Source: Candidatus Scybalocola faecavium
GTDB taxonomy: Bacteria; Bacillota; Clostridia; Lachnospirales; Lachnospiraceae
DNA: 64,000 nt
NCBI GenBank assembly: GCA_018713145.1
Contig: DVFP01000015.1
Span: 124,001-188,000, forward strand
Direction: 5' to 3'
Below the pieces are notes generated by a model. That model was given only the letters and a program-made list of their open reading frames with translations, did no database searches and was not told the DNA's origin. This document shows positions 1 to 7,969 of the stretch, piece after piece. The number at the start of each line of letters is the position of its first letter. The first letter of the stretch is position 1. A program made the translations under genes and the position numbers.

Positions 1-711
1 AAAGCGCCGGACCTTTTAAACGGTCTCATCGCCATTCGAAAGATGCACATGCACGCCCTGGAAACTTTTGAAATGCCCATTGCCGATGAAATGCTCTACC
101 CGGAAAACTACTGGTATCTGGCCGACGTTTTGTCCTATGTGGCCATTGGCGCCCGCTCTGTGGAAAACCAGCAGCACCGTCTTGTAAGCAGCGGCATCCA
201 TGTGCCTACAGGCATGAAAAATCCTACAAGCGGAGACTTTTCCGTTATGTTAAATTCAGTAATTGCCGCCCAGCACAGCCATAACTTCCTGTTCCGCGGC
301 TGGGACGTAACCACCACGGGAAATCCCTACGCCCATACGATTTTAAGAGGCGCGGTAAATAAATACGGCCAGTCCAAACCTAACTATCACTATGAGGATC
401 TGATCCGTCTTTATGACATGTACAGCGAGCTTGGCCTGAAGAATCCCGCCTGCATCGTAGATGCAAACCATTCCAACTCAGGCAAAAAGTTTAAAGAACA
501 GATCCGCATCGTAAAAGAAGTGATGCACAACCGGAAACATTCCCAGGATATTCACAGCCTGGTAAAAGGCGTCATGATCGAAAGCTACCTTGTGGAAGGA
601 AATCAGAAAATCGGCGGCGCCAATCATGTTTACGGCCAGTCCATTACTGATCCATGCCTTGGATGGGAAGATTCCGAACGTCTGATCTACGAGATCGCCG
701 ACCGGTGCTGA
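1..711 (+). CDS. 3-deoxy-7-phosphoheptulonate (DAHP) synthase, type I, C-terminal part
   Basis: The reading frame is open from base 1, so the 5' end lies outside the window and about 236 C-terminal residues are present. The enzyme condenses phosphoenolpyruvate and erythrose 4-phosphate in the first step of the shikimate pathway. Visible AroF/G/H-type motifs are GARSVENQQHR, VDANHSNSGKK and GVMIESYLVEGNQ, followed by QSITDPCLGW near the C-terminus; these belong to the substrate- and metal-binding core of the TIM barrel. A bidirectional hairpin terminator follows at 752-784 and separates it from convergent xerD. Which feedback isozyme it is cannot be told, because the N-terminal regulatory region is missing. 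Confidence 0.95.
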   Translation, partial: KAPDLLNGLIAIRKMHMHALETFEMPIADEMLYPENYWYLADVLSYVAIGARSVENQQHRLVSSGIHVPTGMKNPTSGDFSVMLNSVIAAQHSHNFLFRGWDVTTTGNPYAHTILRGAVNKYGQSKPNYHYEDLIRLYDMYSELGLKNPACIVDANHSNSGKKFKEQIRIVKEVMHNRKHSQDIHSLVKGVMIESYLVEGNQKIGGANHVYGQSITDPCLGWEDSERLIYEIADRC

Positions 712-751
712 TCCGGTAAAATTCAGGTCTCCGGCCTGGTGCCAAAAACGA

Positions 752-784
752 AAAGGTGCTGTCACCAAATGGGACAGCACCTTT
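752..784. terminator. bidirectional rho-independent terminator
   Basis: A perfect 12-bp stem (AAAGGTGCTGTC pairing with GACAGCACCTTT) with a 9-nt loop. It is A-rich on the left and T-rich on the right and lies between the convergent DAHP synthase and xerD genes. Confidence 0.85.
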
Positions 785-808
785 ATTATGTACATTTCTA
801 TAAACAAA

Positions 809-1693
809 TCATGCTCTTGGATGGGCCTTTGAATAAACTTCCCTGATCCGGTTATTATTAAACTTTGCATAAATCTGCGTGGTGGAAACATCTGAATGGC
901 CCAGCATCTCCTGAACCGAATGAAGGTCAGCCCCGTTCTCCACCAGGTGGGCAGCAAAGGAATGTCTCAATGTATGAGGGGTTATATCCGTCTCAATACC
1001 TGCTCTTTTGGCATACTGCTTTAATACCTTCCAGAAGCCCTGACGGCTCATAGGCTGGCCGTTGCAGTTGGTAAAAAGCACAGGTTCGTCTTCGGTGGCA
1101 ATCATGCCCTCCCGGGCATTTTCCAGGTAATTTTTCAACGCCTGTCTGGCTGCATGGCCCAGGGGAATGACTCGCTCCCGGCTTCCCTCCCGTACACGGA
1201 TATAACCGGATATAAGATTAACATCCTCCATCGTCAGTGAAATCAGTTCGCTCACCCGGATGCCGGTGGCGTACAGCAGCTCCAGCATAGCCTTGTCCCT
1301 AAGCTCTTTATTGCTCGTGCCTCCCGGCTGGGACAACAGAAGGTTTACTTCCTCCACAGTAAGTATCCCGGGTATCTTTTTTTCGATCTTTGGAGCTTTC
1401 AGCTGATCTGCCGGATCGTGGGAAATCACCCCCTGCTTAAGCAGGTACATAAAATAAGACTTTAAAGTTGCAATATTTCTGGATACCGTAGATGCCGCAA
1501 AATTCTCCTTTTCCATATATAACATATAGGAATTAAGATTTGTCTGGTTTACCTTTGTTATATCACAAATCCGTGCCTCCTGGAGATATGCAAAAAACTT
1601 ACGTAAATCTCTCTGGTATGACAATATGGTATTTTTTGAGGATTTTTTTATATCTTTCAGATATTGGATAAATCCCTCCAAGTAAGTTTCCAT
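809..1693 (-). CDS. xerD: tyrosine recombinase XerD
   Basis: A 294-residue tyrosine site-specific recombinase, the usual XerD length; with a XerC partner it would resolve chromosome dimers at dif. It has an N-terminal SAM-like DNA-binding domain (about 1-95) and a catalytic domain (about 105-290). Catalytic residues visible are R146 (ATGIRVSEL), H240-x-x-R243 (HTLRH), H266 (LGHSD) and nucleophile Y275 (TQIYA). The beta-hairpin lysine normally found as G-K-G-N/S-K/R-E-R is Glu169 here (REGSRER). The start METY was chosen because AGGGAG lies 6 nt upstream; a longer frame to 1741 lacks such a site. It follows the spoIIM-like gene, an order also seen in Bacillus (spoIIM-fur-xerD). Confidence 0.93.
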   Translation of the reverse strand: METYLEGFIQYLKDIKKSSKNTILSYQRDLRKFFAYLQEARICDITKVNQTNLNSYMLYMEKENFAASTVSRNIATLKSYFMYLLKQGVISHDPADQLKAPKIEKKIPGILTVEEVNLLLSQPGGTSNKELRDKAMLELLYATGIRVSELISLTMEDVNLISGYIRVREGSRERVIPLGHAARQALKNYLENAREGMIATEDEPVLFTNCNGQPMSRQGFWKVLKQYAKRAGIETDITPHTLRHSFAAHLVENGADLHSVQEMLGHSDVSTTQIYAKFNNNRIREVYSKAHPRA

Positions 1694-1953
1694 TCTGATC
1701 TCCCTCATTCGTATCTTTAAGACAGGCCCCGGCATCCCCATGAGTGTCCTACTCTATGGAACCGGCCTTTTATCCTTTCCGTTTTTGACGGCATATTCCT
1801 ATTATAATCAATTTTTTCTGCAAAATCAAACAAAAAAAATCCGCGAAACCTTGATAAATGCAGGGTTTTTCACAAAAAATACAAGATAATGTTAGGTCTA
1901 CCAATTATGTCTACTATATCTTGAAAAAAATTTTTTCCCGGATTTCTGAACTT

Positions 1954-2742
1954 TTAAAGATTTTCCAAAAATGCGGCCCATATAGGGCTCACATAACATT
2001 CCAGAACACTTCCGGCAATAAACATGATCCCGGTCAATGCAAGGATTCCTCCGCTGTCCCGGTCCCACCTTCTGCGGGAAACGATCCTTCCTGTATATCG
2101 TTCCTGGGCCCACATTAAAAGCATCAGATAAGCGGGAATATACAAAAGATAATGGGGAAGCAGCGCTTTAAAAAAGACCCAAAGTCCTGTCACGCCATAT
2201 TGGATGGTCATGGCAGAAATCGCCGCCCCGAAACAAAACCCAAAATAAGCCGTAGACGAATATAATACCAAACTTCGGCGGCAAAGTAAAGTGATTCCTG
2301 CAAGAAAAATAAAAATTCCGCATCTTTTTATCATAATGCTAACAAGGATTCCCACATTTGGTGAGAAATCATACATTTTTTTAAGAGTTTCCTCCATCAT
2401 ACTTCCACTTGAGCCGGAATTTCCCCATTCCTGCCAGTTAATAAATGCTGTTCCCGCCAAAAGTCCTCCCACAAAGAGGGCCAGCCATATCCAGGAAAGG
2501 GGCCGTCCACGCCGGATGGCGCCGGTCCTGACAGAGGAAGAAAGATCCTGCAGGGATAAAACATCTCCTTTTCTCTGTATATTTTTATCTTCTCCAGCGT
2601 CTTCCGAACGGTCTTCGGCCTGCGGTCTTTGCTTTTCCCCGTCCGGTTCCTGACTGACTTGCACGTGTTGCTCCGGACGGTCTTGTCCCCCTTCTGGTTT
2701 ATATAAAGGCGGCTGCATGCCTCCGGCCATTTCCCAATCCAT
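1954..2742 (-). CDS. spoIIM: stage II sporulation protein M (SpoIIM)-like membrane protein
   Basis: About 262 residues. The first 90 or so are charged and low-complexity (E/D/Q/R-rich) and look cytosolic; the rest carries roughly five hydrophobic segments. The C-terminal half fits the SpoIIM/DUF95 family, with an FGFCFGAAIS-type segment, a long middle helix and an SVLECYVSPIW ending. In Bacillus SpoIIM belongs to the SpoIID-SpoIIM-SpoIIP peptidoglycan-remodelling complex of engulfment. The position just upstream of xerD supports the call. The hydrophilic N-terminal extension is longer than in classical SpoIIM (about 200 aa). The start is uncertain; the ATG at 2742 was preferred over an upstream TTG at 2751. 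Confidence 0.8.
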   Translation of the reverse strand: MDWEMAGGMQPPLYKPEGGQDRPEQHVQVSQEPDGEKQRPQAEDRSEDAGEDKNIQRKGDVLSLQDLSSSVRTGAIRRGRPLSWIWLALFVGGLLAGTAFINWQEWGNSGSSGSMMEETLKKMYDFSPNVGILVSIMIKRCGIFIFLAGITLLCRRSLVLYSSTAYFGFCFGAAISAMTIQYGVTGLWVFFKALLPHYLLYIPAYLMLLMWAQERYTGRIVSRRRWDRDSGGILALTGIMFIAGSVLECYVSPIWAAFLENL

Positions 2743-2855
2743 ACTGCCCAAAACCTGTCCGCCTCCCTTCCTGAATGTTTTTTGATTGTCACAAATCCCC
2801 GGCGCAAAAAAATCCGGGGCATTATGTTTATCTGTTTATATTTATATGCCCGGCC

Positions 2856-2894
2856 ATAAAAAAAAGAACTCCTTTTTATCGGAGTTCCTTTTTA
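2856..2894 (-). terminator. rho-independent terminator downstream of the yebC-family gene
   Basis: On the minus strand GAACTCC and GGAGTTC form a stem with an 8-nt loop followed by eight T residues, directly after the stop codon at 2904. Confidence 0.8.
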
Positions 2895-2903
2895 TCAAAG
2901 TCA

Positions 2904-3632
2904 TTATTCATCCCAGTTATGATATACATTCTGAACATCATCATCCTCATCTAACAGATCCAGGATACGGTTCATCTTCTTTATATCTTCCTCGCTGGAT
3001 AATGTATTCCATGTCTGAGGGATCATTGTGACCTCAGCAGATGCCATAGGGATGCCTGCGGCTTCCAGATTTTCACGAACCGTGCCGAAATCATCCGGAG
3101 CTGTAGTGATCTCATAGCTGTCCTCTTCTTCGGAAAAGTCCTCTGCTCCTGCATCTAAAGCAGTCATCATCAGCTCATCAGCATCGCCTTCATACTCTTC
3201 CTTATCTACGATAATAAGACCTTTTTTATCAAACATATAGGAAACACAGCCCATAGCGCCTACAGATCCGCCGCCCTTTGTAAAAGCGTTGCGCACGTTA
3301 GCTGCAGTACGGTTGCGGTTATCGGTCAAAGTTTCTACGATAATAGCAATACCGCTGGGGCCGTAGCCTTCATATGTAGCTGTCTCATAATTTACAGAAC
3401 CAAGATCTCCGGCAGCTTTCTTAATACCTCTTTCAATCGTATCATTAGGCATATTATTTGCTTTCGCCTTGGCGATCACATCTCTTAACTTACTGTTGTT
3501 ATCCGGATTAGGGCCGCCTTCTTTTACAGCCACAGCAATTTCCTTACCAATGATCGTAAAGATTTTTCCTTTTGCTGCGTCATTTTTTTCTTTTTTATGT
3601 TTTATGTTGGCAAATTTGGAATGGCCTGACAT
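2904..3632 (-). CDS. YebC/PmpR (TACO1) family protein
   Basis: A full-length 242-residue member of the YebC/TACO1 family. It starts [15 protein letters not shown], the family hallmark, and retains the three-domain pattern: helical N-domain to about 75, then a two-part alpha/beta core with [16 protein letters not shown]. The family was long annotated as transcriptional regulators; later work on TACO1 and bacterial relatives points to ribosome association and help with translating proline-rich stretches. AAAAGGAG precedes the ATG. It is monocistronic, with its own terminator. Confidence 0.93.
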   Translation of the reverse strand: MSGHSKFANIKHKKEKNDAAKGKIFTIIGKEIAVAVKEGGPNPDNNSKLRDVIAKAKANNMPNDTIERGIKKAAGDLGSVNYETATYEGYGPSGIAIIVETLTDNRNRTAANVRNAFTKGGGSVGAMGCVSYMFDKKGLIIVDKEEYEGDADELMMTALDAGAEDFSEEEDSYEITTAPDDFGTVRENLEAAGIPMASAEVTMIPQTWNTLSSEEDIKKMNRILDLLDEDDDVQNVYHNWDE

Positions 3633-3726
3633 AACAACACTCCTTTTCTAAAATGTATATTTACGCTCACACTAACTTATATATTCTATCACCAAATCCG
3701 TTTGCTGACAAGTCCTTTGTTTGTTG

Positions 3727-4071
3727 CTATGTATCCAGCTCCAAACTGATGCTCAGCGCCTGATCCACTTTTTTTAAAATCTCGCAATCCAGATGGCATA
3801 CCTTTTCCCGAAGCCGCTTTTTATCAATGGTGCGCACCTGCTCCAAAAGGATCACGGAATCTTTGACCAGGGCGTACCGGCTGGCGGAAATCTCCACATG
3901 CGTTGGCAGCTTTGCCTTATTCATCCGGGAAGTAATAGCAGCACAGATCACTGTTGGGCTGTGCTTATTTCCTGTATCATTTTGTATGATCAGCACCGGG
4001 CGCACACCGCCCTGTTCAGAACCGATCACTGGACGAAGATCTGCATAATATATATCACCACGTTTTATCAT
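3727..4071 (-). CDS. mazF: MazF/EndoA endoribonuclease toxin
   Basis: A 114-residue PemK/MazF-fold RNase closely resembling Bacillus EndoA. Shared motifs are [33 protein letters not shown] and [13 protein letters not shown]. The residues equivalent to the catalytic Arg and Thr of MazF are R24 (GGVRP) and T47 (AAITS). Family members cleave single-stranded mRNA at short motifs and are held inactive by a MazE/EndoAI antitoxin. It lies 120 bp downstream of alr on the same strand, the conserved Firmicute position, but no antitoxin gene is visible between them. The start is ambiguous: ATG 4071 matches homologues; a TTG at 4080 lies nearer to AGGAG. Confidence 0.93.
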   Translation of the reverse strand: MIKRGDIYYADLRPVIGSEQGGVRPVLIIQNDTGNKHSPTVICAAITSRMNKAKLPTHVEISASRYALVKDSVILLEQVRTIDKKRLREKVCHLDCEILKKVDQALSISLELDT

Positions 4072-4191
4072 CACTGACAATCACTCCTGATAACCTTTTT
4101 TATCATTATTTCCACTGGATCTCATGTATATTCAAAGAAATCGATTCAGTCATCAAAAGTGTTTCATCAATGCGGGGAATCTGCAGGGATC

Positions 4192-5385
4192 CTACGATCT
4201 GGCTCCGGAAACGGTCACGGTCTCGCACACAGACATTTCCACAGCCTTTCCGTCCTTTATATAGACTCTGGGCACACGGCGTCCCACATCGCACACCAGC
4301 TCATAGCTGATGGTCCCGGTCAGGCCGGCAAGCTCATCAAAGGTGATCTCATCGTCCCCATCCCGTCCGGCCAGGGTCACTTCATCCCCTTCCTTTACGT
4401 CAGCAAGGTCCGTAACATCCACCATAAACTGGTCCATACATACCCGCCCGATAATCGGCGCCCGATGTCCGTGGATCAGTACGCTGCCCCGGTTTGATAA
4501 AAGTCTCGGGTAGCCGTCCCCATAACCCACCGGAACAGTCGCCACTAAAGTCTCTTTTGGGGTCACATAGGTATAGCCATAGCTGATCCCATGGCCAGGT
4601 CCCACTTTTTTTATATATGTAATATGGCTCTTCAGAGACATGACCGGCTTCAGATCCAGGACCTCCTTTGGCATCTCCTCAGAGGGATAAAGGCCATAAA
4701 GGATGATCCCTGCCCGGACCATATCCTTATGCATCCCGGGGGCATCCATGATTCCCGCGCTGTTGGCACAATGGCGCAGCGGAATATGAAGGCCCATGTC
4801 CTCAAGCCACTGCTCCATCTGACAATACCGTTCAAACTGCTGACGGGTAATGTCCTTGTATGTTTCATCTTCCATATCCGCGCAGGCAAAATGTGTAAAC
4901 ATGCCTTCCACCCGCAGGTGCTCCAGCTGACTGATCCTAAAAATCTCCTCAGCGCTTTCCCGTGTAGGAGCATAGCCGATACGGCCCATGCCTGTATCCA
5001 CCTTAATATGCACAGCAAGGACCTTTCCCGCCGCTTTTGCCGCCTGATCCATAGCCCTGGCCATATCCAGGGAAAATACTGCCGGAGTGATCTCATACTC
5101 TAACAGATCCTTATACTGATCCGGAGCAGTAAACCCTAAAACTAAAATGGGAAGCCGGATCCCATGCTTTCTCAGTTCAATTCCTTCTTCTACACAAGCT
5201 ACAGCCAGCCATGAAGCGCCAAGGCGCTCCAGTTCTCTTGCAAGGATCACTGCCCCGTGACCGTAGGCATTCGTTTTAATGACCCCCATCAGGCCGGTGT
5301 CCGGTCCAATCTTTTTTTGTATTTCTTTTACGTTATGGTCAAATGCGTCCAGATCGATCCGGGCACATACTCTATACGTGCTCAT
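4192..5385 (-). CDS. alr: alanine racemase
   Basis: A 397-residue PLP-dependent fold-type III racemase that interconverts L- and D-alanine for peptidoglycan. The PLP lysine is K37 (VIKTNAYGHG) and the second catalytic base is the tyrosine of GISYGYTY (about Y269). RVCMDQFMVDVT is a conserved C-terminal domain motif. An AGGAAGG site precedes ATG 5385. nnr lies 74 bp upstream and mazF 120 bp downstream, all on the minus strand, so the three are probably cotranscribed. The C-terminal 15-20 residues after the conserved RVPRVY motif form a short unusual tail. Confidence 0.96.
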   Translation of the reverse strand: MSTYRVCARIDLDAFDHNVKEIQKKIGPDTGLMGVIKTNAYGHGAVILARELERLGASWLAVACVEEGIELRKHGIRLPILVLGFTAPDQYKDLLEYEITPAVFSLDMARAMDQAAKAAGKVLAVHIKVDTGMGRIGYAPTRESAEEIFRISQLEHLRVEGMFTHFACADMEDETYKDITRQQFERYCQMEQWLEDMGLHIPLRHCANSAGIMDAPGMHKDMVRAGIILYGLYPSEEMPKEVLDLKPVMSLKSHITYIKKVGPGHGISYGYTYVTPKETLVATVPVGYGDGYPRLLSNRGSVLIHGHRAPIIGRVCMDQFMVDVTDLADVKEGDEVTLAGRDGDDEITFDELAGLTGTISYELVCDVGRRVPRVYIKDGKAVEMSVCETVTVSGARS

Positions 5386-5458
5386 TTTTACGCCTTCCTT
5401 TTATCCAATTCGTCCCGGTAAATACAGTCTGCCTGACAGGCCGTATTTACCCGATACA

Positions 5459-6952
5459 TCATTTTATGACTTTCGACATGTATTGTATAATATCTGACGC
5501 CAAAAGTCCATAGGCACCTTTCACTTCCCGGCCTTTATCTCCGGCACATCCATGGACAAAACAGCCTAATGATGCAGCCTGCAGCGGCGGGAGGCCCTGG
5601 GCTAAAAAGCCTCCGATAATACCGGACAGCACATCTCCGCTTCCGCCGGTGGCCATGCCGTCATTTCCGGACAGGTTAATATAGCTGTCCGTACCATCGC
5701 TGATAACAGTCCGGGCGTCTTTAAGCACGCAGATCACCTTATGGGCTTCAGCAAATTCCCGGCAGGCTTTAGGAAGATCCTCAGCCAAGTGATGAACCGG
5801 ATCTTTTGTCAAGCGGGACATCTCCCCTAAATGCGGGGTGATTACTGTATTTTCCGGCACCCATTCCCAAAGCCCGGGATTTTCAGCCAGAAGATTTAAA
5901 CCGTCCGCGTCAACGAGTAATGGAACACGGCAATGCTTTAATGTATGCTCCAAAATCTTTTTGGCCATATCATCACAGGAAAGCCCCGGACCGATCACCA
6001 CAGCGTCAGCCCAGGAAAGGGATCGGTCCAACGCCCCCAGATCCACCTGATGATGATCGTACAAGGTCATCACGGCCTCCGGCAGCCGGGTAAGCAAAAC
6101 ATCATGATTTTCCTTTGGCGTAAACACACGGACCAGACCGCAGCCGCACCCATAGGCAGCCCTGGCGGAAAAAAAACATGCCCCGGCCATCTGAGGTGAT
6201 CCGGCAATGATCAGCACCTTTCCATAGGTTCCTTTATTAGAATAAGGGCAGCGTTTAGGCAGACAGGAGGGAAGATCTTTATCTTCCAGTGCAAAAGTAT
6301 GTATATGGGCCTGTTCTTCAGCTATGGCCGGAAAACCGATATTTTCCACATAAATCCTGCCTCCCAGAGCGGCCCCGGGATAAAGGACAAGCCCCAGCTT
6401 TTTCACCCCAAAGGTGACTGTAAAGTCCGCCTTTACAGCGCAGCCTAAAATCTGCCCGTGATCTGTGCTGACGCCTGAGGGCATATCTACGGCACACACC
6501 AGGCTTCCGGCAGTGTTTATAGCCTCAATGGTCCTGGCATAATCCCATTCCACATTCCGGGTCAGGCCGATGCCAAACAAAGCATCCACGATCAGTCCGG
6601 CGCCCTTTAACTCATCTAATGCTTTACATTCCCTGATTTCCATGCGCTTTAATATATCCATCTGAAGCCGGGTCTCTTGTGTGGCATGGTCTGTATTTCC
6701 TGCCATATACCAGGCCACATTATAACCCATGGTGTAAAGGATACGAACTACAGCCAGACCGTCGCCTCCGTTATTTCCGCTGCCGCACACGGCAATAACA
6801 GTCCTGTTTTCCCTGTCCTTTAAAACCTCATCTATATGCCGGGCCACGCAATAAGCTGCCCGCTCCATAAGAACCAAAGACGGGATTCCCAACGTTTGTA
6901 TCGAATAACTGTCAATGGCTTTCATTTCCCTGGCATTTGCCAAACTGATCAT
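5459..6952 (-). CDS. nnr: bifunctional NAD(P)H-hydrate epimerase / ADP-dependent dehydratase
   Basis: A 497-residue fusion of the YjeF_N epimerase (about 1-215, GSGNNGGDGLAVVR) and the ribokinase-like NAD(P)HX dehydratase (about 230-495, GTYGKVLIIAGS and GSGDVLSGIIGG). Together they repair hydrated NADH/NADPH: the epimerase converts the R to the S epimer and the dehydratase restores the cofactor using ADP. ATG 6952 was chosen because AGGAG lies 8 nt upstream; a GTG at 6961 would be too close to that site. Confidence 0.95.
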   Translation of the reverse strand: MISLANAREMKAIDSYSIQTLGIPSLVLMERAAYCVARHIDEVLKDRENRTVIAVCGSGNNGGDGLAVVRILYTMGYNVAWYMAGNTDHATQETRLQMDILKRMEIRECKALDELKGAGLIVDALFGIGLTRNVEWDYARTIEAINTAGSLVCAVDMPSGVSTDHGQILGCAVKADFTVTFGVKKLGLVLYPGAALGGRIYVENIGFPAIAEEQAHIHTFALEDKDLPSCLPKRCPYSNKGTYGKVLIIAGSPQMAGACFFSARAAYGCGCGLVRVFTPKENHDVLLTRLPEAVMTLYDHHQVDLGALDRSLSWADAVVIGPGLSCDDMAKKILEHTLKHCRVPLLVDADGLNLLAENPGLWEWVPENTVITPHLGEMSRLTKDPVHHLAEDLPKACREFAEAHKVICVLKDARTVISDGTDSYINLSGNDGMATGGSGDVLSGIIGGFLAQGLPPLQAASLGCFVHGCAGDKGREVKGAYGLLASDIIQYMSKVIK

Positions 6953-7036
6953 TTTCACCACTCCTTTCCTGCCGGGAGCTCTGCCCCGGCCGGGTATAAC
7001 TGTAAAGTATTTTCTTTTTTCTAAGATAAAAACAAC

Positions 7037-7074
7037 GAATTAAAAAAGCCTGTGCTTTAAGGCTTTTTTAATTC
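7037..7074. terminator. hairpin between rex and nnr
   Basis: A perfect 14-bp inverted repeat (GAATTAAAAAAGCC with GGCTTTTTTAATTC) around a 10-nt loop. It carries T-runs in both readings, so it can act as the rex terminator. Confidence 0.75.
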
Positions 7075-7125
7075 GTTTCACCTTTGCAGGATCTTCCAGA
7101 GCCGCTAAAAAGACAGCTGTTCATC

Positions 7126-7154
7126 CGTTACTGCTTGTATGATGGACAGTAACG
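7126..7154. repeat. short palindromic repeat, diverged copy D
   Basis: A CGTTACTG...CAGTAACG hairpin abutting the rex stop codon. Its outer arms match the GTTACTG-type palindromes at 37593, 44964 and 50986, but its centre differs. Confidence 0.45.
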
Positions 7155-7817
7155 TTAATCCTCCATATACGATTTGTAACTGTATTTTTCTTTTCCCCGA
7201 TTCCGGAAATTATAAGATAAAGTCATAAGACTTTCATCCAAATGAACGTTTTTCACACACACATCTTCAGATACGTGCAAATCTGTGGGAGCAAAGTTCC
7301 ATATAGCCCGGATCCCCCACTCTTCCAGCTGGCTGGCAATACTTCTGGCCTGCTTTTTAGGCACTGTCAATGTGGCTACATGGATCTCATGGGTCTTGAT
7401 AAAGCTTTCCAGCTCATCCATCATCTTGATCTCCACGCCCCGCACAGCCAGTCCCTCCAGTCTTGGGTTTATATCAAAAATCCCAATCACCTTAAAACCG
7501 ATACGGTCAAAATCATAATTTGCCAATGCCTGACCTAGATTTCCTGCACCAATAATGATCATGTTCTGAGTCGTATCCAACCCCAGAATCTTCCCGATCT
7601 CCTCATGGAGATACTCTACATTATATCCATACCCCTGCTGCCCGAATCCACCGAAATTATTCAAATCCTGACGTATCTGGGATGCAGTAACTTTCATACG
7701 AATACTTAATTCCTTAGAAGAAATACGAACAACGCCATTTTCCAAAAGCTCTCCAAGATACCTGTAATATCTGGGCAGCCTTTTGATCACTGCTGATGAT
7801 ATTTCTCTGTCGCCCAC
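7155..7817 (-). CDS. rex: redox-sensing transcriptional repressor Rex
   Basis: 220 residues. The N-terminal winged-helix domain (about 8-75) has IKRLPRYYRYLGELLENG and TASQIRQDLNNFGGFGQQGYGY; the Rossmann domain has GAGNLG at about 90-95. Rex senses the NADH/NAD+ ratio and represses fermentation and respiration genes when NADH is low. GTG 7817 was chosen because AAGGGAG lies 9 nt upstream and the product matches family length; an ATG at 7844 has no ribosome binding site. It is divergent from the ABC-F gene, echoing the ydiF-moaC-rex neighbourhood of Bacillus. Confidence 0.95.
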   Translation of the reverse strand: MGDREISSAVIKRLPRYYRYLGELLENGVVRISSKELSIRMKVTASQIRQDLNNFGGFGQQGYGYNVEYLHEEIGKILGLDTTQNMIIIGAGNLGQALANYDFDRIGFKVIGIFDINPRLEGLAVRGVEIKMMDELESFIKTHEIHVATLTVPKKQARSIASQLEEWGIRAIWNFAPTDLHVSEDVCVKNVHLDESLMTLSYNFRNRGKEKYSYKSYMED

Positions 7818-7876
7818 ACTTATGCACTCCCTTACTTCAATCATTTGTTACAGTCTACATCCATTATATAGAAAAC

Positions 7877-7896
7877 TTGTTTCATTGTCAAAACAA
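7877..7896. promoter_or_regulatory. possible Rex operator in the rex / ABC-F intergenic region
   Basis: An inverted repeat TTGTTT-N8-AAACAA lies between divergent rex and the ABC-F gene. Known Rex sites resemble TTGTTAA-N4-TTAACAA (18 bp); this one is 20 bp and imperfect. Autoregulation is an inference. Confidence 0.35.
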
Positions 7897-7969
7897 TCTT
7901 ACTTTACTTATGCCTTTATAAATGATATGATAAATGACATGTGAATTATTACAGAAAGGCGGGATTTTT

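Noticed and set aside
478-957. A 159-residue minus-strand frame across the DAHP synthase / xerD junction
   Set aside because: It is antisense to the DAHP synthase gene and crosses the terminator at 752-784.
4106-4294. A 62-residue frame as the missing MazF antitoxin
   Set aside because: Most of it overlaps the end of alr in another frame, there is no ribosome binding site at its start and it resembles neither EndoAI nor MazE.
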